A DNA stretch of 36,777 nt, from assembly GCA_900557185.1 (NCBI GenBank), contig USRP01000005.1:1-36777 (forward strand), in the 5' to 3' direction. Every line of letters starts with the position of its first letter. Position 1 is the stretch's first letter. The notes below the pieces were generated by a model. The model did no database searches. It was given only the letters and a program-made list of their open reading frames with translations, and was not told the DNA's origin. This document shows positions 24,220 to 32,282 of the stretch, piece after piece. A program made the position numbers and the translations under genes. This DNA is from an uncultured Mycoplasmatota bacterium (GTDB lineage Bacteria > Bacillota_I > Bacilli_A > RF39 > UBA660).

Positions 24220-27200
24220 ATGAAGATAATACTGTATTTGAATGATAAGAAAATTGATTTTTTATTACCACAACAAGTCTTTGGTAGTTTTGGATTTGAT
24301 GAGAATGACCAAGAGGAAAGTAAACTCATTCACATTGAAGCGAAAGATGGAAGTTGGGTATTGTGTAGTACTTCTGATGTTAAAATCATTGATCAAAATC
24401 AGTATGTCAAAGAGACCAAGTTAGAGCCAAACCAATTTTATGTTTTACGAAGAGATGAAAAAAATTACTTGATATATGCTCAAGAAGTTGTATTTCCAGG
24501 TTTCCAGTTATATACATATCAAAAAGACTTACAAATTACGATTGGAAATCAACAAAATTGTAGTATTCAGTACTTGATTCCATATATGCAAGGGGTATTT
24601 GCTAAAATATATTATCGTGAAGATAAACTCGTTATAGAGCGTATTGGTAAAGGAAATATTTATGTCAATCGGATTGCATTAAAAGAAGCTGCTTATTATA
24701 TAAAAAATGGAGATGTTCTAGATATATATGGATTGCAGATGATTTTCTTGAATGGAACTGTATTTGTTCGTCGTTTAGAACAGAAAATCATTGTGAATTT
24801 AGAACTAAGTAAATTACAATATTATCAGTTTCCGGAAGAAGAGACTCCAGAAAATGTCGAGATAAAAAATTTGGAATTATATTCAAAAAATTCTTATTTT
24901 TCAAAACCACCACGTTTACGTAGAATGATTCAGACTAAGGTGATTAAATTAAGTGCTCCACCAAGAGATGAGAGTAAAGAAGAGATGCCAATTGCTTTAG
25001 TAGTGGGTCCAATGTTGACGATGGGGGTTATGTCGGGAACGATGCTTTTGAACACGTTGATGCGTATTTCGGCAAAAGAAGCAACTTGGGCTTCATCATG
25101 GCCACAATTAGTTACAAGTGGCGCTATGTTAGTTTCTATGATTGTATGGCCAATGGTAACACAAGTTTATAATCGTAAAATGAAGAAGAAGAAACGTCTT
25201 GAGACGATTGAGAAATATACAAAGTATTTAAACGAGAAAAGAGAAGAATTATTACAAGAAGCTAAGTTACAAACAGATATTTTATTTGAAAATTTGTTAA
25301 CTGTAGATCAATGTTTAAATATTATCAAACATCAAGGAATTAATTTTTGGGATAAACGAATAGACCAAAGTGATTTCTTAGTAACGCGATTAGGAATTGG
25401 TCAAGAACATTTGGATGTCAAAATAGAGTATCCTGATGAAGGCTTTACAGTTGATGAAGATGAACTTCGTAAACAAGCAGATCGATTAGTAGCAGAATTT
25501 CAATATATTTCTAATGTTCCAATTGGGTATTCGTTTTATCAAAATAAAACAACAGCTATTATGGGAACGAGTTATAAGGTAATGCATTTAATGCATAATA
25601 TATTATTACAATTGATGACATTTTACAGTTATGAAGATGTAAAGATTGTCTTGTTTACAAATCAAGAGCGTAAAGAACAATGGAATTATTTAAGATATTT
25701 AAAACATTGTTTTAATAATGAAGAAAGTATTCGTTTTTTTGCTGATGATTTAGAAAGTACTAAGAACGTAGCGGATTATTTACAGTTAGAAATTCATAAT
25801 CGTATGCAGCAAAAAGAGAGTCATAACTCCATGACTTTAAAACCATATTATTTTATTGTCATTGATGATTATGATCAAGTTAGATATCATGAATTGATTA
25901 AATTAATTACAGAGATTGATGAAAATTTAGGATTTAGTCTGGTCATCTTAGAAAATAGATTGAGTAAATTACCAAGTAAATGTAATAACTTTATTTCTGT
26001 GGGAGAAAATAGTTCTGGTATTTTAAAGAATTCTTATGAAAATCAAGAACAAGTTACTTTTACAGATGAAATAAAATACGATATTAATATGATGGATGTT
26101 GTAAAACAGTTATCTAATATACCAATTGAGTTTGAAGATGGTGTTTCTTCTATTCCAGATTCTATTTCTTTTTTAGAGATGGAAAAAGTAGGGAAAGTAG
26201 AACAGTTAAATGTTTTAAATCGTTGGAATACAAATGATTCTACAACTAGTTTAAAAGCAGAAATTGGTGTTGATAGCCAAGAAAACTTAATGTATTTAGA
26301 CTTACATGAAAAAGCGCATGGTCCACATGGTTTAATTGCTGGTATGACTGGTAGTGGTAAATCAGAATTTATTATTACCTATATTCTTTCTATGGCGATT
26401 AATTACAGTCCAGACGATGTAGCATTTATCCTAATTGATTATAAGGGTGGAGGATTAGCGTTTGCATTTGAAAATAAAGCAACTAATGTCATCTTACCTC
26501 ACTTGGCTGGAACGATTACCAACTTAGATAAAGCGGAATTAAATCGTACTCTTGTAAGTATTGATAGTGAGATTAAAAGAAGACAAGAGATTTTTAATCA
26601 AGCCAGAGAGCAATTAGGAGAAAGTACCATTGATATTTATAAATATCAAAGATTTTATAAAGAGGGAAAATTACAAGAGCCTATACCACATTTATTTATT
26701 ATTTGTGATGAATTTGCAGAATTGAAAGTACAACAACCAGAATTTATGGATAATTTAATTAGTGTTGCTCGTATTGGACGTAGTTTAGGAATTCATCTTA
26801 TTCTAGCAACTCAAAAACCAAGTGGTGTAGTCAATGATCAGATCTGGTCGAATACGAAGTTCCGTGTTTGTTTAAAAGTACAAGATGAATCAGATAGTAA
26901 AGAAGTATTAAAAGTACCAGATGCGGCTTATTTAAGACAAACAGGACGTTTCTATTTAGAAGTAGGATATAATGAATATTTCGCATTAGGACAATCTGCT
27001 TGGTGTGGAGATAAATATTATCCATCAGAACGTATTATCAAACATATTGATCGTAGTGTTGACTTTATCGATGAGAGCGGAAATGATATTAAAAATACAC
27101 AAATTTCTAGTGGTAATAAAACAACAGCTATGGGTGATCAATTATCAGCAATCATGAATATGATTATCACAGTTGCGAATCAAGAAAAGAAATATGCTAG

Positions 27201-28791
27201 AAAATTATGGTTAGATAATGTTCCAGATTTTATTTTAGAAAGTGATTTGGAAAATAAATATCAAGTAACATTTTCAAATAATCCTTCAGCAATTATAGGA
27301 GAATACGATGCTCCAGAAAAACAGGAACAAGGTATTGTTATGTATCACTATTTAGATGATGGAAATACAATTATCTATGGTACAGATGGGATAGAACGAG
27401 AATTATTCTTAAATACATTGTTATATTCTACTATGAGAAATTATTCGTCATCTCAGATTCAATTTTATATGATTGACTACGGTTCTGAATCATTGCGTAG
27501 CTATTTATCTTGTCCACATGTTGGTGGGATGGTATTCGCATCAGAAGATGAGAAATATCACAATTTATTAAAAATGATTCGTGAAGAATTACAAAATAGA
27601 AAACGTATTTTACGTGATTATGGAGGAGAATATCATAATTATATAGAATCAGGAAAAGATGATTTACCAGTACAGGTAATGGTTTTGAATAATTTTGATT
27701 CTATTTATGAAAATAATCCTGACATTTATGAATTGTTGCCAGAATTAGTACGTGATTCTGAACGTTATGGTATTATTTTTATCTTTACTGTAAATGCCTT
27801 TAATTCTCTACCAAGTAAAATTGCGCAAAATTGTAGGAATATTTATGCATTTCATGTTAAAGATAATGATGAATACACTTCTATCTTTAATCAAAGAGTA
27901 AAAGTAATGCCACGAGATATTTCTGGACGCGGATTATTATACAATGATGGTATTCATGAATTCCAAGTAGCTCATATTTTCCATGAAGAAGATAATATGA
28001 GTCAAAAACTTTTAGAATTCGTCGAGGAAGAAAAGAATAAAAATCAAGTCAGTGCAAAACGTATTCCAACACTTCCTGATGTGATTAAATTATCTGATAT
28101 TCAAGAATATATATCTAATATTCACCGCGTTCCAATTGGAATTGTAAAAAGTGATTTACAAATCTGTTATATGGATTATTTAAATAGTCTAGGAAATATT
28201 GTTACTTCTACAAAACTAGAAAATACAACACATTTTATTTGCAGTTTATCTCTGGTATTAGAACAGATGAAGGGTGTTCATACGATGTTATGGGATGCAT
28301 CTTCTAATCTAGGAAACTATCAAACATGTTTCCACCAATATTATAATCAACATTTTAATGAAATATTGGAAGATATGATTACGTCATTGGAAAAATCAAT
28401 ATCTATGGTACAAAAACCACAATTGGTTGTATTTATCTATGATTTTGATAGATGGATTACAAAATTAAAAGATACGAGTCGTTTACAAGTATTGATTCAA
28501 AAGATGAAAGAATATGAAAATTTATCTTTAGTGATTGCTGATTCTTCATTAAAAATTAAAAAGTATGTATTTGAACCATGGTTTACAAGTATATTTAATG
28601 TAAATCAAGGAGTATGGATCGGTAGAGGAATCTCTGATCAAAGTTTATTACATTTATCAAATGTTTCTCGTGATATGACTAAAAACTATAAAAATGATAT
28701 GGGATATTTTGTCGATGATGGTTTAGCAACACTTTGTAAATGGATTGACTTTTTTGTAACAGAAGATGCAGGTGATGACCATGAAGAATAA
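24220..28791 (+). CDS. essC: Type VII secretion ATPase EssC
   Basis: The motor and substrate receptor of a Bacillota type VII secretion system (1523 aa, the usual size). I start at ATG 24220 after AAGGGTGAGG; the longer frame begins inside the promoter. Order of parts: a forkhead-associated-like N-terminal region (about 95-190); two membrane helices (258-280 and 290-311); then three FtsK/SpoIIIE ATPase domains. D1 is complete, with Walker A GMTGSGKS (708-715) and Walker B FIICDEFAEL (D830, E831). D2 has a degenerate P-loop, GTDGIERE (1054-1061). D3 lacks any Walker A. So only D1 looks able to hydrolyse ATP. It overlaps esaB by 11 bp. EsaA, EssA and EssB are not encoded nearby. Confidence 0.95.
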   Translation: MKIILYLNDKKIDFLLPQQVFGSFGFDENDQEESKLIHIEAKDGSWVLCSTSDVKIIDQNQYVKETKLEPNQFYVLRRDEKNYLIYAQEVVFPGFQLYTYQKDLQITIGNQQNCSIQYLIPYMQGVFAKIYYREDKLVIERIGKGNIYVNRIALKEAAYYIKNGDVLDIYGLQMIFLNGTVFVRRLEQKIIVNLELSKLQYYQFPEEETPENVEIKNLELYSKNSYFSKPPRLRRMIQTKVIKLSAPPRDESKEEMPIALVVGPMLTMGVMSGTMLLNTLMRISAKEATWASSWPQLVTSGAMLVSMIVWPMVTQVYNRKMKKKKRLETIEKYTKYLNEKREELLQEAKLQTDILFENLLTVDQCLNIIKHQGINFWDKRIDQSDFLVTRLGIGQEHLDVKIEYPDEGFTVDEDELRKQADRLVAEFQYISNVPIGYSFYQNKTTAIMGTSYKVMHLMHNILLQLMTFYSYEDVKIVLFTNQERKEQWNYLRYLKHCFNNEESIRFFADDLESTKNVADYLQLEIHNRMQQKESHNSMTLKPYYFIVIDDYDQVRYHELIKLITEIDENLGFSLVILENRLSKLPSKCNNFISVGENSSGILKNSYENQEQVTFTDEIKYDINMMDVVKQLSNIPIEFEDGVSSIPDSISFLEMEKVGKVEQLNVLNRWNTNDSTTSLKAEIGVDSQENLMYLDLHEKAHGPHGLIAGMTGSGKSEFIITYILSMAINYSPDDVAFILIDYKGGGLAFAFENKATNVILPHLAGTITNLDKAELNRTLVSIDSEIKRRQEIFNQAREQLGESTIDIYKYQRFYKEGKLQEPIPHLFIICDEFAELKVQQPEFMDNLISVARIGRSLGIHLILATQKPSGVVNDQIWSNTKFRVCLKVQDESDSKEVLKVPDAAYLRQTGRFYLEVGYNEYFALGQSAWCGDKYYPSERIIKHIDRSVDFIDESGNDIKNTQISSGNKTTAMGDQLSAIMNMIITVANQEKKYARKLWLDNVPDFILESDLENKYQVTFSNNPSAIIGEYDAPEKQEQGIVMYHYLDDGNTIIYGTDGIERELFLNTLLYSTMRNYSSSQIQFYMIDYGSESLRSYLSCPHVGGMVFASEDEKYHNLLKMIREELQNRKRILRDYGGEYHNYIESGKDDLPVQVMVLNNFDSIYENNPDIYELLPELVRDSERYGIIFIFTVNAFNSLPSKIAQNCRNIYAFHVKDNDEYTSIFNQRVKVMPRDISGRGLLYNDGIHEFQVAHIFHEEDNMSQKLLEFVEEEKNKNQVSAKRIPTLPDVIKLSDIQEYISNIHRVPIGIVKSDLQICYMDYLNSLGNIVTSTKLENTTHFICSLSLVLEQMKGVHTMLWDASSNLGNYQTCFHQYYNQHFNEILEDMITSLEKSISMVQKPQLVVFIYDFDRWITKLKDTSRLQVLIQKMKEYENLSLVIADSSLKIKKYVFEPWFTSIFNVNQGVWIGRGISDQSLLHLSNVSRDMTKNYKNDMGYFVDDGLATLCKWIDFFVTEDAGDDHEE

Positions 28792-29047
28792 GGTTTTAGT
28801 AAGATTAATTGTGCCAGAATTAGATACGAGTTTTGATGTATTTGTACCTATTAATGAAGTAATATGGAGATTAAAAATTCTATTCATAAAATCTGTATCT
28901 GATTTGAGTAGTTTTTCTCTTCCAGAAAATGTGAACTATATCTTGTTGAATAAAGATACAGGAAAAATTTATCAAAATAATGAATTGGTATTGAATACAG
29001 ATATTCGAAATGGAACAGAATTGTTTTTAGTTGCTTGCAATATATAA
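28781..29047 (+). CDS. esaB: EsaB/YukD-like ubiquitin-fold protein
   Basis: An 88-residue small protein with the ubiquitin-like fold of EsaB/YukD: VLVRLIVPELDTSFDVFVPINEVIWRLKILF gives the first beta hairpin and helix, and ILLNKDTGKIYQNNELVLNTDIRNGTELFLV gives the last strands. EsaB proteins are cytoplasmic accessory or regulatory parts of type VII secretion. The start at ATG 28781 follows CAGGTGATG inside the end of essC. In Staphylococcus and Bacillus this gene precedes essC (yukC); here it follows, and it ends the motor part of the locus. Confidence 0.88.
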   Translation: MKNKVLVRLIVPELDTSFDVFVPINEVIWRLKILFIKSVSDLSSFSLPENVNYILLNKDTGKIYQNNELVLNTDIRNGTELFLVACNI

Positions 29048-29055
29048 TTGTAAAT

Positions 29056-29099
29056 AATTGTAAACTGTAATTGACAATTAAAAAAACTTATATTAATAT
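29056..29099 (+). promoter_or_regulatory. Strong promoter with overlapping inverted repeat upstream of the WXG gene
   Basis: TTGACA (29071-29076) and TAATAT (29094-29099) are 17 bp apart. An inverted repeat AATTGTAAA (29056-29064) and TTGACAATT (29071-29079), with one mismatch, covers the -35 box and could be an operator. The substrate gene can therefore be transcribed separately from essC. Confidence 0.65.
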
Positions 29100-29104
29100 G
29101 AAAC

Positions 29105-29136
29105 TAGATAGGATACTATCTATGATATAAAGGAGG
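29105..29136 (+). promoter_or_regulatory. 5' untranslated hairpin and strong ribosome binding site
   Basis: TAGATAG (29105-29111) and CTATCTA (29116-29122) form a perfect 7-bp hairpin near the expected transcript start. It is followed by AAAGGAGG (29129-29136), the strongest ribosome site of this locus. A hairpin at the 5' end often protects messages from decay. Confidence 0.55.
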
Positions 29137-29144
29137 CATTATAT

Positions 29145-29789
29145 ATGGCATTAACTGGATTTAATCCTGATGTAGTAAATTCATCAATCAATTCTGTAAA
29201 AGCTGCATATGAAAATTTAATTCAAGCTTTAGGAAATGATATGCAGACTCGTTTTGTAAATGGTATGGCTGATAAATGGGCTTGTAATCAAGCACAAACA
29301 TTCTTTAATAATTCTTTTAAACCTGCAATTGACGGTTTAATTACAAGTTCAAATGCAATTTTTGAAAGTGTTGTAGCTTCAATGAATAGTGCTGGACAAG
29401 CATGGGCTGCACAAACAGATTCATCATATTCTCCACAATCATTTTCAGCAATTTCAAAAACAATTGATACGAGTGTGATTCGTGAAAATATTGGTGGAGT
29501 AAGAGGAATTGATTTATCATCAGCCACAACAGTTGCAAATCAATTAACTTCAATTGCTGATTCAGCAAAATCAGCACTAACAAGTGCTCAACAAGCAGTA
29601 CAAAATTGTGGATTTATTGGTGGAAATCAAGCTAGTAATTTGATTAACTCATTAGGAGTTATTAAAACAAAGATTGATAATGCTACTCAAGAAATTTCAA
29701 ATCAATCAAGAACAGCAATCAACAATACAGTTGAAAGTTATTCTGATACAGAAGGAAAAGTATCACAAGCATTTTCTTCTGAAGGATAA
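29145..29789 (+). CDS. Double-module WXG100-like type VII substrate
   Basis: A 214-residue, Ala-, Ser- and Asn-rich helical protein without a signal peptide, most probably the main secreted substrate. It seems to contain two helix-turn-helix units. The first has its turn at W45-A-C47 in DKWACNQAQTFF. The second has its turn at F157-I-G159 in QNCGFIGGNQ, where WXG proteins have W-x-G. A Y-x-x-x-E export motif (Y199 to E203, YSDTE) follows the last long helix. Normal WXG100 proteins have about 100 residues and pair as dimers; this chain could fold as a built-in dimer. One Cys lies in each turn region (C47, C155). It has its own strong promoter and ribosome site. Confidence 0.8.
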   Translation: MALTGFNPDVVNSSINSVKAAYENLIQALGNDMQTRFVNGMADKWACNQAQTFFNNSFKPAIDGLITSSNAIFESVVASMNSAGQAWAAQTDSSYSPQSFSAISKTIDTSVIRENIGGVRGIDLSSATTVANQLTSIADSAKSALTSAQQAVQNCGFIGGNQASNLINSLGVIKTKIDNATQEISNQSRTAINNTVESYSDTEGKVSQAFSSEG

Positions 29790-29817
29790 AATGATATAAA
29801 GAATACCAGGTGATAAT

Positions 29818-30372
29818 ATGGAAATTCATATTGATAAATTAAAAACAACGGTATTACAATTAAATCATTGTATAGAAGAATATGAAGAAATTTATATGAA
29901 TTTTTATCATGTAGTTTCTTCTTCTTCTTTTTTTTGGAATGATAACCGTTCTAAGAAATTTTATGATGCAATGTATATAGAAAAGAATCAAGTAAAGACA
30001 GTGATTGAAGAATTGTATCGTTTAAAAGATATTTATGATTATATCATTACAGAATATGAGAAGATTGGTACTAGACTACAGATTCAATTAAGTGAAAAAA
30101 AGAATGTGATTCATTCTTTTGACAAATATTTAGAACAAATTCAAGATTGTATTCAAATCTGTACTTCGATATCTGTAGAGACGTATCCAGAAGTAGCAAC
30201 TTTATTAATAAAAGAGAAAAGTGATTTTATCAAGTTACAACAACAAGTTCAAAAAACTAGAGATCAATTATCACAGTTATTTTATAAAATGGAAGAATTA
30301 GAAAGTCATGTAAATAAGAAGATAAACGAATTGCAAGTACAAAAAATATCAGAGTTAGAAGGAGAATATTGA
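29818..30372 (+). CDS. WXG100-like protein with coiled-coil extension
   Basis: A 184-residue helical protein. The first 85 residues match the WXG100 plan: helix, turn at FFW40-N-D42, second helix, and a Y-x-x-x-E motif (Y75 to E79) near its end. A further 100 residues are predicted coiled coil (about 85-180). There is no signal peptide. WXG-type proteins with long tails are substrates or targeting partners in Bacillota type VII systems. It starts after CCAGGTGATAAT, 28 bp downstream of the double-module substrate. The next gene begins 1 bp after its stop, which fits coordinated translation. Confidence 0.75.
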   Translation: MEIHIDKLKTTVLQLNHCIEEYEEIYMNFYHVVSSSSFFWNDNRSKKFYDAMYIEKNQVKTVIEELYRLKDIYDYIITEYEKIGTRLQIQLSEKKNVIHSFDKYLEQIQDCIQICTSISVETYPEVATLLIKEKSDFIKLQQQVQKTRDQLSQLFYKMEELESHVNKKINELQVQKISELEGEY

Positions 30373-30373
30373 T

Positions 30374-30667
30374 ATGGAACAATTTATAGAAGAGGAAAAA
30401 TTTGCTCAGGCAATTGAAAAGTTAAAGATGTATCATAAAGAAGAGTCTCTTTTATTTGATTCTATGTCAAAGTTATTTGCAAGTTTATCACATGATTATT
30501 TATCCGATAATACAGAACAGTTTCATGCGATAGAAGATGATTTTTTAACGAAGTTTCGAACGATTAAAGTAAATCAACAATATGATATATCATCAATGGA
30601 AAAAGCACTACTTGGTTATCAAGAAACAAAGATAAAAGTAGAAAAACAGTTAAAGGATTTGATGTGA
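30374..30667 (+). CDS. Small helical type VII-associated protein
   Basis: A 97-residue protein, all helical by inspection, with two long amphipathic helices separated near residues 44-50 (DYLSDNTE). It has the length of a WXG100 protein but no Trp and no W-x-G. It starts 1 bp after the previous stop, and the next gene starts 1 bp after its own stop. Similar-sized helical proteins (such as the Lap1 and Lap2 partners of LXG toxins) guide effectors to EssC. By position this one could play that role for the CHAP protein. That is inference. Confidence 0.7.
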   Translation: MEQFIEEEKFAQAIEKLKMYHKEESLLFDSMSKLFASLSHDYLSDNTEQFHAIEDDFLTKFRTIKVNQQYDISSMEKALLGYQETKIKVEKQLKDLM

Positions 30668-30668
30668 T

Positions 30669-30917
30669 ATGAATTCAGAAGAAATGGTAAAGAAACAACA
30701 ATATCAGTTGTTATTAAAACAAATGAGAACACTTGAGAAAAAAATGGATGAATTAGAAGATCATTATCAAATGACTAGAAGTAATGTGGAAAAAAGTGTT
30801 ATGATCGATCATCATATTGGTTATGAAAAAGAGTTCGAAACGATTCAAAATATTCAGGAATCTTTGCAACAACGTTTGGTGTATGAAATGATTCCAATGA
30901 TTTCAAAAAGAATATAA
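30669..30917 (+). CDS. Small coiled-coil type VII-associated protein
   Basis: An 82-residue protein with a long charged coiled coil (residues 3-45) and a second helix (55-80). It has no Trp, Cys, signal peptide or enzyme motif. The size and composition recall DUF3958/Lap2-like partners of type VII effectors, but the match is not diagnostic. It lies 1 bp after the 97-residue gene and 12 bp before the CHAP gene, so all are probably on one message. The ribosome site is weak (TGATGTGAT region), which supports coupling to the gene before it. Confidence 0.68.
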   Translation: MNSEEMVKKQQYQLLLKQMRTLEKKMDELEDHYQMTRSNVEKSVMIDHHIGYEKEFETIQNIQESLQQRLVYEMIPMISKRI

Positions 30918-30929
30918 AGGAGGGATTAG

Positions 30930-32213
30930 ATGGCAACTAAAATAAAAACTTCTTTACTGTCAAATATAGATATTGATTTTGATACCAATCGTCCTACCTC
31001 TCATGTTTCAAATGTATATCCAACCTTTGGTAATGAGAAAGGTAAACAAGTAGAAGAAGTATCTCTAGATGGCTTAGGGGTTCCTCTTTTAAAGTCATCA
31101 AATGAAAAGGCCGTAGATAGTTTAAAAGAAGCTAATATAGATGGAATTACAGTTGATATGATTGAATCCTATCAAGGAGATGTCATTAAATTAAAGAATG
31201 GAACTACTATTACTTTTACAACTCCTGTATATGAACGATTTAGTAACTTCCAACAAACAGGTAAAATAAAAGATGCTCACGGAAATGAATTTACTTTTGA
31301 CAAAACTGGTATTCATGCAGAGGGAAATGTCTCTGCCGAAGTATATCAAATTAGTAGTGAAATGAATGATAATGCTTATATAGAAAAATTATTAAATGAT
31401 GCTTTCAAGAATGCAACAGTTCAACAAAGGGAACAGTTTATTCAAAAAATTAAAGACAATTTTTCATTATATGAAGGTACTTTAAAACAATTATTAGAAA
31501 ATTATAAAGGAAAAGAAGAACAATTTGAAAGAGACTTTGGTTTTCCTATGTATATTTTTGGAGAAGATGGAAGTATTCATTTCAATTATGAAACATTAGC
31601 CGTTTATCTTTCAAAAAAACTATGGAGTGAACAATATGGATATACTGATTTAGAAGAAGTGAATAGGGCACACATTCAATTACGTCCAGAAGCTGGTGGA
31701 CAATTATTCCGTATTATGGCAGATGGTACAATTGGAATCAATAATACCAATTATCCAATTACTTCTGTATCTGAATGGGATGAACAAATTCCTAACTTCT
31801 CTGATTTAGGAGGATATGGAGAAGGAAACAATTTATTGATTGGGCAATGTACTTGGTTTGCTTCTAGAAGATATTATCAAACACATAGAGTTGTCCCAGT
31901 AAATAGAGGAAATGCTACTACATGGCTTGAAAGTGCAGACCCAAGTCTTATAAGTAGTACTCCTAAAAAACACTCTGTTATTGTATTAGGTGGTACTGAA
32001 TTTGGTCACGTGGCATTTGTAGAAGACGTAAAATATGATGCAAGTGGTAACGTTACTTCTATTACAATATCAGAAGCCAATGTAAATGGAGACCCATATA
32101 ACGTTGAAAGTACAGTGGCTCGTGCAGAACAATTAACACGTGTGAATACTTATAGTAGCTTAGAAGAATATGCGAATTTAGTACATATGCCTGTCAAGGG
32201 ATTTATTTATTAG
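30930..32213 (+). CDS. CHAP-domain cell-wall hydrolase without signal peptide, candidate type VII effector or wall-opening enzyme
   Basis: A 427-residue protein. The C-terminal third (about 300-425) is a CHAP amidase/endopeptidase domain: GQCTWFASRRYY with C307, EFGHVAFVEDV with H360, and ISEANVNG with E382 and N384 as the rest of the likely active site. Residues 1-290 are unrecognised, with a beta-rich part (70-135) and a helical part (145-205). There is no Sec signal peptide or membrane segment, so it needs another export route, and its operon points to type VII. In Staphylococcus the CHAP protein EssH opens peptidoglycan for type VII secretion; this could be a counterpart, although EssH has a signal peptide. 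AAAGGAGG precedes the ATG. A terminator follows. Confidence 0.82.
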   Translation: MATKIKTSLLSNIDIDFDTNRPTSHVSNVYPTFGNEKGKQVEEVSLDGLGVPLLKSSNEKAVDSLKEANIDGITVDMIESYQGDVIKLKNGTTITFTTPVYERFSNFQQTGKIKDAHGNEFTFDKTGIHAEGNVSAEVYQISSEMNDNAYIEKLLNDAFKNATVQQREQFIQKIKDNFSLYEGTLKQLLENYKGKEEQFERDFGFPMYIFGEDGSIHFNYETLAVYLSKKLWSEQYGYTDLEEVNRAHIQLRPEAGGQLFRIMADGTIGINNTNYPITSVSEWDEQIPNFSDLGGYGEGNNLLIGQCTWFASRRYYQTHRVVPVNRGNATTWLESADPSLISSTPKKHSVIVLGGTEFGHVAFVEDVKYDASGNVTSITISEANVNGDPYNVESTVARAEQLTRVNTYSSLEEYANLVHMPVKGFIY

Positions 32214-32242
32214 AAGAAAGTATATATTACTTTCTTTTGTTT
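32214..32242 (+). terminator. Terminator of the type VII locus
   Basis: AAGAAAGTA (32214-32222) pairs with TACTTTCTT (32228-32236), followed by TTGTTTT. It begins right after the CHAP stop codon and marks the end of the locus. Confidence 0.75.
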
Positions 32243-32282
32243 TAAATTATTGCTAAATACATATAGTTTAATAGGTGATACT

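Noticed and set aside
29288..29583. Open frames on the minus strand opposite the WXG gene
   Set aside because: They have no ribosome site or recognisable product and are typical shadows of a low-complexity Ala/Ser-rich gene.
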